Below, piece after piece: positions 57,701-64,000 of a stretch of DNA of 64,000 nt. The notes under the pieces are model-generated. The model was not told where the DNA came from, made no database searches, and saw only the letters and a list, made by a program, of their open reading frames with translations. The DNA is taken from contig NZ_CP083950.1 in NCBI RefSeq assembly GCF_006439395.2, positions 3,906,001 through 3,970,000 on the forward strand. Reading direction: 5' to 3'. The first letter of the stretch is position 1. The number at the start of each line of letters is the position of its first letter. This stretch comes from Mesorhizobium sp. B4-1-4 (GTDB lineage: Bacteria > Pseudomonadota > Alphaproteobacteria > Rhizobiales > Rhizobiaceae). Made by a program: the position numbers and the translations under genes.

Positions 57701-59464
57701 CAGGTCGAAGATGTTCGGCCGCGGCCCGATGAAGGACACCAGGCTCATCACCAGTTCCTCGCGGATCGGGTCGATCGGCGGATTGGTCACCTGGGCGAAG
57801 TTCTGCTTGAAATAGGTGTAGAGCAGCTTCGACTTGTCCGACATCGCCGAGATCGGCGTGTCCGTGCCCATCGATCCCACCGCTTCCTGGCCGGTGGTGG
57901 CCATCGGCGACATCAGCAGCTTGGTGTCTTCCTGGGTGTAACCGAACGCCTGCTGGCGATCGAGCAGGCTGACATCCTTGCGCAGCGCGCGCGGCTCGAC
58001 CGGCTTCAAATCTTCCAGGATGAGCTGCGTGTTGGCGAGCCAGGTCTTGTAGGGGTGCTTGGTCGCGATCTCGGACTTGATCTCCTCGTCGGGGACGATG
58101 CGGCCCTTGGCAAGGTCGATCAAAAGCATGCGGCCGGGCTGCAGCCGCCACTTCTGGACGATCTTCTCCTCCGGCACCGGCAGCACGCCGGCTTCCGAGG
58201 CCATGATGACGCGGTCATCGTCGGTGACGATGTAGCGTGCGGGGCGCAATCCGTTGCGGTCGAGCGTGGCGCCGATCTGGCGGCCATCGGTGAAGGCCAC
58301 CGCCGCCGGCCCGTCCCACGGCTCCATCAACGCGGCATGGTACTCGTAGAAAGCCTTGCGGTCGGCGTCCATGAGCTTGTTGCCTGCCCAGGCTTCCGGG
58401 ATCAGCATCATCATGGCGTGGCTGAGGCTGTAGCCGCCCTGGAACAGGAACTCGAGCGCATTGTCGAAACACGCGGTGTCCGACTGGCCTTCATAGGAGA
58501 TCGGCCAGAGCTTCGAGATGTTGTTGCCGAACAGTTCGGAATCGACCGATGCCTGTCTGGCCGCCATCCAGTTGTTGTTGCCGCGCACCGTGTTGATCTC
58601 GCCATTGTGCGCGACCATGCGGTAGGGATGCGCCAGCTTCCAAGACGGGAAGGTGTTGGTCGAAAAACGCTGGTGGACGAGGATCAGCGCCGTTTCGAAA
58701 CGCGGATCGGTCAGATCCTTGTAATAGGCGCCGACCTGGTAGGCCAGGAACATGCCCTTGTAGACGATGGTGCGTGCCGACAGCGACACGCAATAGGCGC
58801 CGATATCCTTGTTGTCGTTCTCGGCGTAGATGCGGCCCGAAATGACCTTGCGCAGCAGGTAAAGCCGGGCCTCGTATTCCTCGTCGTCGGGAATGTCCGA
58901 TGTACGGCCGATGAAGACTTGCCTATGGAATGGCTCGGACGCCGCGATGTCAGGCGCCTTCGACAGCGACGAGTTGTCGACGGGCACATCGCGGAAGCCG
59001 ATGAGCGGCAGCCCTTCCGACTGCGCCGATTCCGCGATGATGTCCTCGATATGGGCGCGAAGGGCCGGGTCCCGCGGCATGAACCAGTGTCCGACGCCGT
59101 ACTGACCGGCCGGCGGCAGTTCGATGCCTTGGGCCGCCATCTCCTCGCGGAAGAACTGGTCAGGCAGTTGCACCAGCACGCCGGCGCCGTCGCCGACCAG
59201 AGGATCGGCGCCGACGGCGCCGCGATGCGTCAGGTTCTCGAGCACGGCAAGCCCGTCCTCGACGATCTGGTGCGACTTCACGCCCTTCATATTGACGATG
59301 AATCCGACGCCACAGGCGTCATGCTCGTTGCGCGGATCGTAAAGACCCTGGGCGGCAAGACCATCGGTGGTTCGGCCAATGTCGGTTCGAGGCGTATTTT
59401 TGACGGCAGCCGCTTTCGTCTGCGCGGCCTGGCCGTTCGTCGCAGAGAGCGTCATATCCGTCAT
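54728..59464 (-). CDS. gltB: Glutamate synthase (NADPH), large subunit
   Basis: Large subunit of GOGAT (1578 residues), which makes two glutamates from glutamine and 2-oxoglutarate. The N-terminal nucleophile Cys is at about residue 51 (RNEHDACGVGFIVNMKGVKS), exposed after removal of a 50-residue propeptide. The class II amidotransferase domain follows, then the central domain. The FMN-binding synthase domain contains GYDGGTGASPLTSLKHAGSP and the [3Fe-4S] cluster Cys in MMRKCHLNTCPVGVATQDP. The C-terminal GXGXG-repeat domain includes GATEGEAYFAGVAGERFAVR and EYMTGGVVVVIGKTGRNFAA. AGGAC precedes the ATG. It is followed by gltD. Long open frames on the opposite strand are GC-driven shadows. Confidence 0.98.
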   Translation of the reverse strand: MTDMTLSATNGQAAQTKAAAVKNTPRTDIGRTTDGLAAQGLYDPRNEHDACGVGFIVNMKGVKSHQIVEDGLAVLENLTHRGAVGADPLVGDGAGVLVQLPDQFFREEMAAQGIELPPAGQYGVGHWFMPRDPALRAHIEDIIAESAQSEGLPLIGFRDVPVDNSSLSKAPDIAASEPFHRQVFIGRTSDIPDDEEYEARLYLLRKVISGRIYAENDNKDIGAYCVSLSARTIVYKGMFLAYQVGAYYKDLTDPRFETALILVHQRFSTNTFPSWKLAHPYRMVAHNGEINTVRGNNNWMAARQASVDSELFGNNISKLWPISYEGQSDTACFDNALEFLFQGGYSLSHAMMMLIPEAWAGNKLMDADRKAFYEYHAALMEPWDGPAAVAFTDGRQIGATLDRNGLRPARYIVTDDDRVIMASEAGVLPVPEEKIVQKWRLQPGRMLLIDLAKGRIVPDEEIKSEIATKHPYKTWLANTQLILEDLKPVEPRALRKDVSLLDRQQAFGYTQEDTKLLMSPMATTGQEAVGSMGTDTPISAMSDKSKLLYTYFKQNFAQVTNPPIDPIREELVMSLVSFIGPRPNIFDLVGNSRRKRLEVRQPILTNGDLEKIRSIGHTEDRFDTKTIDITYGSSEGAAGMQGAIDRLCERAEAAVAGGYNIIILSDRQVGPDRIAIPALLATAAVHHHLIRKGLRTAVGLVVESGEPREVHHFCCLAGYGAEAINPYLAFDTLLDMHKRGELPEEVDEYEVVSRYIKSIGKGILKVMSKMGISTYQSYCGAQIFDAIGLKSDFVRQYFTGTATLIEGVGLDEISAETLSRHTDGFGNDPVLRNSLEVGGEYMFRMRGEAHMWSPDAVATLQHAVRQGSWETFKDYSAQIDSETARAQTIRGLFKIKLADETGRKKPALDDVMPAAEIVKRFSTGAMSFGSISREAHTTLARAMNQIGGKSNTGEGGEEADRYLPLPGGGKNPERSAIKQVASGRFGVTAEYLVNSDVMQIKVAQGAKPGEGGQLPGHKVDATIAKVRHSTPGVGLISPPPHHDIYSIEDLAQLIYDLKNVNPAADVSVKLVSEVGVGTVAAGVAKARADHITISGYDGGTGASPLTSLKHAGSPWEMGLAETHQTLVLNGLRSRVALQVDGGLRTGRDVIIGALLGADEFGFSTAPLIAAGCIMMRKCHLNTCPVGVATQDPVLRKRFKGTPEHVINFFFYVAEEVRGLLAEMGYTHLDQIIGDSDLLEKRDVIQHWKARGLDFSKMFYKPDAPHEAVHWTERQKHPIDDVLDRKLIELAKPALEAKQPVKIEVDIRNVDRSTGAMLSGEVAKRFKHKGLREDTIQVRLTGTAGQSFGAFLARGVSFDLVGAGNDYVGKGLSGGRIVIRPPEEAKIVAADSIIVGNTVLYGATEGEAYFAGVAGERFAVRNSGVAAVVEGVGDHGCEYMTGGVVVVIGKTGRNFAAGMSGGVAYVLDEAGDFAERCNMAMVELEPVPEEDDLMEKLLHHGGDLDHKGRVDVSGDMTSHDEERLYQLISNHVHFTGSVRGREILDDWATFRPKFRKIMPVEYRRALIEMERMRMGVAAE

Positions 59465-59932
59465 CGTCCTGTCTCCATTTCAGCCCTGCAGGCGCTGGTT
59501 TGCCTCGGCAAGCGCTTGGCTCACCCTGATCCTTGCGGCACGTCTTGCGAAATCATTGCCGAACCAGACGGCATGCCGCATGGTTCGCATTCGTACAGGC
59601 CAGCGTCCGGCCGTCCACCTGTCGCTCGCGGCAACAGCCGGAGAGGCCAATATGTTACGCCAATCCAGCCAGTTTTGTGCGACAAAATAAGACAGCACTA
59701 CTGTCCTAAATTTTTATGGCAGAATTCCCCGACGCACACAAGACCGATTCACAAAAAACTTGGAGCTTCCGCGACATAAAATTACGCAGAGCCTGCAGGA
59801 AACGTAAGCTTCAGTCGCCAATGCCCGCCAGTCGGCCTGGCTGGGTTTAATGGTTTTCCAACCTCTGGCCCCTTGCGGTCGGCTCCCGAAACCGGTCAAC
59901 TCGACGCTGATTTCCCCAACACAGGCAGATGC
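59465..59932. other. Gene-free divergent promoter region of gltB and threonine aldolase
   Basis: No credible gene is present in these 468 bases. An AT-rich segment (about 59670-59780) is the likely promoter area. It contains a short dyad GACAG-CACTA-CTGTC (59691-59705) about 225 bases upstream of gltB. I could not assign a sigma-54 box. Confidence 0.55.
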
Positions 59933-60985
59933 ATGTTCTTCGCTTCCGACAATTGGGCAGGCGCCCATCCCGATATCGCTGCCGGCCTGTCGTCCGCTTC
60001 CGGCGGCTTTGCCGCCGCCTATGGCGACGGCGCGCTCGACCAGGCGGTCTACCAGCGTTTCAGCGAGATTTTCGAACGCGAGGTCGCCGTGTTCTTCGTG
60101 GCAACCGGCACGGCCGCCAATTCGTTGTCGCTGACCACCTTCAACAAGCCCGGCGGCATTTCTTTCGCCCACCGCGAATCGCATGTCATCGAAGACGAGT
60201 GCGGCGCGCCGGAATATTTTTCGGGCGGTTCGCGGCTGCATGCCGTCGATGGCTCCCTGGGTAGGATGGACCCGCACAATCTGGAAAGGGCGATCGGCCG
60301 TTTCGCCGGCGAGGTGGTCCATTGGGGCCGGCCGATGGCTGTTTCGATCACCCAGTCGACGGAGGTCGGCACTGTTTATGGCCTGAACGATATCGCCGCG
60401 ATTTCATCCATCGCCAGGCAGCATTCCGTGCCGCTGCATATGGACGGCGCCCGCTTTGCCAATGCGCTGGCCGCGCTCGATACGACACCGGCCGAGATGA
60501 CCTGGAAGCGCGGCGTCGACATCCTGTCCTTCGGCGGCACCAAGAACGGTTGCTGGTGCGCCGAGGCGGTCGTGCTGTTCGATCTCGACCGCGCCAAGGA
60601 ACTGTCCTTTCTGCGCAAGCGTGCCGCCCAGCTATTTTCGAAATCGCGCTTCGTCGCGGCGCAGTTCGAAGCCTATTTCAAGGACGGACTGTGGCTCGAC
60701 ACAGCGCGTCATGCCAACGCCATGGCCGCGCGCCTGGCCGCGGCGATCGAGGATTCGCAGACGGCGAAGCTGGCCTGGCTGCCGCAGGCCAACGAAGTGT
60801 TCGCCGTGATCAAGAAGGCGGAGGCCGACAAATTGCAGGCGGCGGGCGCGGCGTTCTACGACTGGCATAAGCCGCACGGCTTCGACGGCCATATCGGCGA
60901 GGACGAGCTGCTCTATCGCTTCGTGACCAGCTTTGCCACGACTTCAGAGGAAGTCGATCGCTTCGGCCAGTTGATCGCCGGATAA
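59933..60985 (+). CDS. ltaE: Low-specificity L-threonine aldolase
   Basis: PLP enzyme (350 residues) that splits threonine or allo-threonine into glycine and acetaldehyde. Landmarks are FFASDNWAGAHPDIAAGLSS at the N-terminus, AVFFVATGTAANSLSLTTFN, the AHRESHVIEDECGAPEYFSG stretch, and PLHMDGARFANALAALDTTP. The PLP-binding Lys is in DILSFGGTKNGCWCAEAVVL near residue 205. ATG at 59933 is preferred over the longer frame, whose extra 20 residues are unlike the family. Convergent with the Hsp20 gene; the hairpin between them has its T-run on the minus strand. Glycine supply or threonine catabolism are both possible roles. Confidence 0.93.
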   Translation: MFFASDNWAGAHPDIAAGLSSASGGFAAAYGDGALDQAVYQRFSEIFEREVAVFFVATGTAANSLSLTTFNKPGGISFAHRESHVIEDECGAPEYFSGGSRLHAVDGSLGRMDPHNLERAIGRFAGEVVHWGRPMAVSITQSTEVGTVYGLNDIAAISSIARQHSVPLHMDGARFANALAALDTTPAEMTWKRGVDILSFGGTKNGCWCAEAVVLFDLDRAKELSFLRKRAAQLFSKSRFVAAQFEAYFKDGLWLDTARHANAMAARLAAAIEDSQTAKLAWLPQANEVFAVIKKAEADKLQAAGAAFYDWHKPHGFDGHIGEDELLYRFVTSFATTSEEVDRFGQLIAG

Positions 60986-61000
60986 ATCAATCTCCCGGAA

Positions 61001-61028
61001 TAAAAAAGCGGCGCCTTTCGGCGCCGCT
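61001..61028 (-). terminator. Rho-independent terminator of the Hsp20 gene
   Basis: Perfect nine-base stem AGCGGCGCC/GGCGCCGCT (61007-61015 with 61020-61028), loop TTTC, followed on the minus strand by TTTTTTA. It lies 80 bases after the Hsp20 stop, past repeat family B. Confidence 0.85.
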
Positions 61029-61051
61029 CCGTCTCGGGAGGAGACTTCGGA

Positions 61052-61095
61052 GCAATTCCAGGAAAAGTGTGAAGCGGTTTTCCGTCCGGAATTGC
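61052..61095. repeat. Dispersed palindromic repeat, family B, copy 3
   Basis: GCAATTCC (61052-61059) and GGAATTGC (61088-61095) with inner AGGAAAA and TTTTCC arms and AGCGG centre. The right flank GTTACCAC matches the reverse copy at 20913. It lies between the Hsp20 stop and its terminator, so it is transcribed into the Hsp20 mRNA 3' end. Confidence 0.85.
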
Positions 61096-61108
61096 GTTAC
61101 CACCGATG

Positions 61109-61576
61109 TTAGGCGGCAGTCTTGGCCTCGATCTGCTTGGCGTTGGCCGGAGCCGAAGTGATCGCGATCTTGCGCGGCTTCAACTCCTCCGGAATATTGC
61201 GCTTCAGGTCCACGAAGAGCAGGCCGTTCTTCAGCGTGGCGCCGACGACGTCGACATGGTCGGCAAGCTGGAAGCGGCGCTCGAAGGCCCTGGAGGCAAT
61301 GCCGCGATAAAGCAGTTCGGATTCTTCACCGGTACCCTCGTCCTTGCGCTCGCCCTTCACGGTCAGCACGTTGCGATGAGCCTCGATCGAGATTTCCTCA
61401 TCGGAGAATCCGGCAACGGCCATCGAAATCCGGTAGGAATCGTCGCCAGTGCGCTCGATGTTGTAGGGCGGATAAGTCTGCGCGCCATCGGGCTGCGCAA
61501 GCGAATCGAGCATCGTGAAGAGACGGTCGAAGCCGACGGTCGAACGGTAAAGCGGGGAAAAGTCAACGTGACGCAT
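61109..61576 (-). CDS. Small heat-shock protein, Hsp20/IbpA family
   Basis: ATP-independent chaperone (155 residues) that holds unfolded proteins during heat stress. It opens MRHVDFSPLYRSTVGFDRLF, a typical IbpA-like N-terminus. The alpha-crystallin domain (residues about 38-125) includes YNIERTGDDSYRISMAVAGF, EISIEAHRNVLTVKGERKDE and ERRFQLADHVDVVGATLKNG, LLFVDLKRNIPEE. ATG at 61576 is confirmed by AGGAG eight bases upstream, itself within a ROSE-type hairpin (61577-61610). The longer frame reads through the leader. An RpoH-like promoter stands at 61682-61712, so expression is heat-controlled at both transcription and translation. Confidence 0.96.
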   Translation of the reverse strand: MRHVDFSPLYRSTVGFDRLFTMLDSLAQPDGAQTYPPYNIERTGDDSYRISMAVAGFSDEEISIEAHRNVLTVKGERKDEGTGEESELLYRGIASRAFERRFQLADHVDVVGATLKNGLLFVDLKRNIPEELKPRKIAITSAPANAKQIEAKTAA

Positions 61577-61675
61577 GATGTGTTCTCCTGTTGAGCAACA
61601 TGGTTTGCGTATGGCCGGTACAGAACCCTTGGTTTGGCGTCCCGGATGGACCAGCGGCCCCAATCTTGGCGACCG
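61577..61675 (-). ncRNA. ROSE-type RNA thermometer in the Hsp20 leader
   Basis: The last stem before the start codon has the ROSE hallmark: UUGCU (61598-61594) pairs with the ribosome-binding site AGGAG (61589-61585) around the loop CAAC. This pairing contains the central G-G opposition and a U-G end, as in known rhizobial ROSE elements. The leader of about 100 bases between the inferred transcription start and the ATG matches the usual length. Heating would melt the stem and free the ribosome-binding site. The upstream hairpins were not resolved in detail. Confidence 0.82.
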
Positions 61676-61681
61676 CTCCAG

Positions 61682-61712
61682 ACATTTGGGAAGCGTCCCA
61701 AGGCATTTCAAG
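61682..61712 (-). promoter_or_regulatory. RpoH (sigma-32)-type promoter of the Hsp20 gene
   Basis: On the minus strand CTTGAAA (61712-61706) is followed after 15 bases by CCCAAATGT (61690-61682). This resembles the heat-shock consensus CTTGAA-N(13-17)-CCCCATNT. The inferred transcription start near 61675 leaves a leader of about 100 bases carrying the ROSE element. Confidence 0.65.
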
Positions 61713-62055
61713 ATTTTTGCCCGTTGGAAAAAAGCGGGCCCTTTGCGCTTGATGAACGGCAGATGAACCGGCGCTTCGGCGCGCGTTCACACAGTCGCCG
61801 CTAAGGTGATTTCAAGATCGCGGACTGGCGGCGCCGATTTGAATGGCAGATACCGCAACGAAGCCGAACCGGGTGTCAACGTCCCTTCCTCCCGGATCGA
61901 CAGGGGCCGGAAGCACGCTCTGAGCGGCTTCCGGCCTTCCCCATTGGGGTCCTGCGTAACCTGGATTTGCTTTGCTTTTGATGTATTGGCGTCTATCACC
62001 TTGACGAGGCCAGCCGTGACAGGCTGGCGCGAAGACGCCGAGCACAAAGCGCCGC

Positions 62056-63033
62056 ATGACGGACATTTTCGAGGACACCCCCCTCTTTCACGCAACGCCG
62101 GACAATCCGCGGCCGGAAAACGCCACCGGTGGCTTCTTCACCACGCGCGATCGCAAGAAGATACGCTACGGCCTGTTCGCGGTGGTGGCGCGTCCGATGC
62201 GGGGCACCGTGGTGCTGCTGTCCGGCCGCAACGAATGCATTGAGAAATATTTCGAGACCATCCGCGACCTTGCGGCGCGAGGCTTTGGCGTCGCCACCTT
62301 CGATTGGCGCGGCCAAGGCGGTTCCGACCGGCTGATCCGTGATCGCCAGCGCGGCTATGTCAAATCCTTCCGCAACTATACGGCCGATCTGGAGCAGTTC
62401 TTCGAGGAGATCGTGCTACCCGATTGCCGCGGGCCGTATTACATCCTCGCCCATTCCGCGGGCGCCGTGATCACGCTGCTTGCGGCGCCGTCCATGGTGA
62501 ACCGCGTGCGCCGCATGGTGCTGATCGCGCCGTTCCTGACACTGCCGGATCTGCCGGTCTCGATATCGACCGTCCGCCGCGTCTGTTCGTTCTTTTGTTT
62601 GCTGGGTCTTGGCCGGCTCTATGCCGCCTGGGGTCCGCGACCCAAGGTAACGGCGCCCTTCGAAACCAACAAGGTGACGTCCGATCCAGAGCGCTATCGC
62701 CGCAACACAGGGATCTACGAGGCGTTCCCGCAACTGGCGCTTGGCGGCCCGACGATCCGCTGGCTGCAAGCAGCTGCGAAGGCATCGGAAGCCATCAGCG
62801 ACCCCGACTTCATGGCCCGCATCCAGGTGCCCTTGCTGATCATCGCCGCCGGCGCCGACCAGGTCGTCTCGACCAAGGCCGTGGAGGCATACGCCAGAAG
62901 TCTGAGGCTCGGTTCGCTGCTGATGATCGACGGCGCCAAGCACGAAATCCTGCAGGAAGTCGACTTATACCGCGAACAATTCCTCGCCGCCTTCGACGCC
63001 TTCATTCCCGGTTCGGACGACCCAACGGCCTGA
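62056..63033 (+). CDS. Alpha/beta hydrolase, lysophospholipase (PldB)-like
   Basis: Serine hydrolase (325 residues) of the monoacylglycerol lipase/lysophospholipase L2 subgroup. Its N-terminus (TPLFHATPDNPRPENATGGF, FTTRDRKKIRYGLFAVVARP) leads into the oxyanion-side strand GTVVLLSGRNECIEKYFETI and FDWRGQGGSDRLIRDRQRGY. The nucleophile elbow reads YILAHSAGAVITLLAAP, AHSAG instead of GHSxG, with Ser kept. The acid is probably the Asp in PLLIIAAGADQVVS and the His is in IDGAKHEILQEVDLYREQFL. All triad residues are present. Substrate is inferred only. The ribosome-binding site is weak. Convergent with hisN. Confidence 0.9.
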   Translation: MTDIFEDTPLFHATPDNPRPENATGGFFTTRDRKKIRYGLFAVVARPMRGTVVLLSGRNECIEKYFETIRDLAARGFGVATFDWRGQGGSDRLIRDRQRGYVKSFRNYTADLEQFFEEIVLPDCRGPYYILAHSAGAVITLLAAPSMVNRVRRMVLIAPFLTLPDLPVSISTVRRVCSFFCLLGLGRLYAAWGPRPKVTAPFETNKVTSDPERYRRNTGIYEAFPQLALGGPTIRWLQAAAKASEAISDPDFMARIQVPLLIIAAGADQVVSTKAVEAYARSLRLGSLLMIDGAKHEILQEVDLYREQFLAAFDAFIPGSDDPTA

Positions 63034-63109
63034 GCGGCACCGCAGCCAGCCTCCGCGAGGACTGAACGATACGCCTCGGATCATCCGGCGGCACCAACAA
63101 GGAAGCCAA

Positions 63110-63883
63110 TCAGCCGCGCAAGGCGGCCATGGCGGCGGCGTGAAGCTCCGGCGTCGCCGCCGCCAGCACATCGCCGCCCTTTTCCGCCGGCCCGCCGTCG
63201 AAAGTGGTGACGACGCCACCCGCCTTCTCTATGATCGGGATCAGCGCCACGATGTCGTAGGGCTTCAATCCGGGATCGGCAACGATGTCGACGCTTCCCG
63301 AGGCGACCATGGCGAAGGCATAGCAATCGGTGCCGTAGCGGGCAAGTTGCACCTGCTTCTCGAATGCGTCATAGCGCGTGCGCGCGTCGCCCGTGAACAG
63401 CGCCGGTGTGGTGGTGAACAGCGTCGCATCCGCCAGGCTGGTCGTCTTGCGGGTCGAAAGCTTGCGCGGCCCGCCCGGCCCCTCATAGTGCGAGCCGGCG
63501 GCATTGGCGTAGAACAGTTCGCCGGTGAAGGGCTGCGACATCATGCCGGCCACGGCGTCGCCGTCGACCGTCAGCCCGACCAACGTCCCCCATACCGGCA
63601 GGCCGGAGATGAAGGCCCGTGTCCCGTCGATCGGATCGATCACCCAGACATGCCTGCTGGCGGTGTTCTCGCTGCCGTGCTCCTCGCCAAGAATGCCGTG
63701 CTCGGGATACTGCGCCGAGATCAGCGCCCGGATGGCGCGCTCGGCCTCGCGGTCGGCTTCCGTGACCGGATCGAAACTGCCCTTTTCCTTGTTGGCGACC
63801 GCCCCCTGGCTGCGGAACCTCGGCAAAGTCTCGGCCGCTGCTGCTTGCGCGATACGGCGCATGAAATCGATGCTGATGTCCAA
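63110..63883 (-). CDS. hisN: Histidinol-phosphatase / inositol monophosphatase family
   Basis: Mg-dependent phosphatase (257 residues) of the IMPase fold; in rhizobia this group often serves as the histidinol-phosphatase of histidine synthesis (HisN). The metal-site motifs are clear: VANKEKGSFDPVTEADREAE, GILGEEHGSENTASR, and the signature WVIDPIDGTRAFISGLPVWG. The last Asp is in DPGLKPYDIVALIPIIEKAG. The start is placed at TTG (63883) with GGGAGA upstream, giving MDISIDFMRRIAQ. An ATG seven codons later is the alternative; the longer frame to 63976 is unlikely. The split between HisN and inositol phosphatase activity cannot be decided here. Confidence 0.88.
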   Translation of the reverse strand: MDISIDFMRRIAQAAAAETLPRFRSQGAVANKEKGSFDPVTEADREAERAIRALISAQYPEHGILGEEHGSENTASRHVWVIDPIDGTRAFISGLPVWGTLVGLTVDGDAVAGMMSQPFTGELFYANAAGSHYEGPGGPRKLSTRKTTSLADATLFTTTPALFTGDARTRYDAFEKQVQLARYGTDCYAFAMVASGSVDIVADPGLKPYDIVALIPIIEKAGGVVTTFDGGPAEKGGDVLAAATPELHAAAMAALRG

Positions 63884-64000
63884 CTGATTCTCCCGCCTTG
63901 CGGCATGCCCTAACCCGGCTCTGCCGCGACTTTTTCCGCCAAAACAAGGGTGTTTATCGATTATTTCTGCGTTCACCGTTGCCCAAATGTCACATAGACA

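Larger units (their letters stand above)
61577..62055. other. Gene-free divergent region between Hsp20 and lysophospholipase genes
   Basis: Besides the Hsp20 promoter and leader on the left, it holds a strong hairpin GGCCGGAAGC/GCTTCCGGCC (61905-61914 with 61927-61936) without a T-run, of unknown meaning. No open frame in it looks like a gene. Confidence 0.55.

Noticed and set aside
54683..59779. Two very long open frames (726 and 966 codons) on the plus strand opposite gltB.
   Set aside because: They read antisense to the highly conserved glutamate synthase gene, have His/Arg/Asp-rich composition typical of GC-rich shadow frames, and show no domain or signal features.
61904..61943. Strong hairpin considered as a transcription terminator.
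   Set aside because: No T-run follows on either strand and no gene ends close to it.

Overview
The window looks like chromosomal DNA of an alphaproteobacterium of the Rhizobiales, most likely Mesorhizobium or a close relative. The reasons are high GC throughout, rhizobial-type flagellar genes, a Brucella Omp10-like lipoprotein, homospermidine synthase, a ROSE-type thermometer ahead of a small heat-shock gene, and several families of palindromic intergenic repeats that I recall as common in Mesorhizobium. The genus call is inference. No tRNA, rRNA, insertion sequence, prophage or CRISPR array was seen. Gene density is ordinary (about 52 protein genes) and most functions are core metabolism, envelope and motility.

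Layout. 1-3992 (minus): one operon with an XRE-cupin regulator and a PotABCD-type importer, preceded by a perfect inverted repeat. 4117-6388 (minus): a ClC-type chloride channel and a small monooxygenase-fold protein. 6505-11375 (plus): a flagellar export/assembly run (flhA, fliR, FliJ-like, flgJ rod-binding, FlgN-like, and a 173-residue membrane-anchored protein). 11456-11943: an SCP2 domain protein with its own promoter, operator-like palindrome and terminator. 11965-14300: a GNAT gene carrying an in-frame palindromic repeat, then ornithine decarboxylase behind a long probable leader RNA. 14468-18595 (plus): amidase, LysR regulator, DUF1007 protein and a His-rich NicO metal exporter. 18639-27500: mixed metabolic genes (denD, CDF metal exporter, GNAT, aminotransferase, YCII, SDR, DUF533, trhO, eda) and a 58-residue secreted protein. 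27720-31562 (minus): a DUF882 peptidase-like envelope protein and an orphan NtrC-type response regulator. 31736-46106 (plus): pepF, a membrane-anchored HhH protein, pabB-pabC, DUF3445, homospermidine synthase, Omp10, a 5'-nucleotidase with LysM, ferrochelatase, an FAD oxidoreductase, and the SPFH-NfeD pair. 46274-54586: kdsD, a beta-barrel porin, galU, a lytic transglycosylase, a DUF459 hydrolase and gltD. 54728-59464 (minus): gltB. 59933-63883: threonine aldolase, Hsp20, a lysophospholipase-like hydrolase and hisN.

Themes. Polyamine genes recur: the PotABCD-type importer, ornithine decarboxylase (putrescine synthesis) and homospermidine synthase (putrescine use), though they are not adjacent. 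Envelope and peptidoglycan proteins are also frequent (DUF882, MltB, DUF459, UshA-LysM, BBP2-type porin, KdsD, GalU). The most notable non-coding signals are the ROSE thermometer with an RpoH-like promoter, the odc leader, two operator-like palindromes, and five families of palindromic repeats. One repeat is read through inside a gene, and another supplies the last codons of a gene. I did not find a clearly new multi-gene defence or metabolic system.
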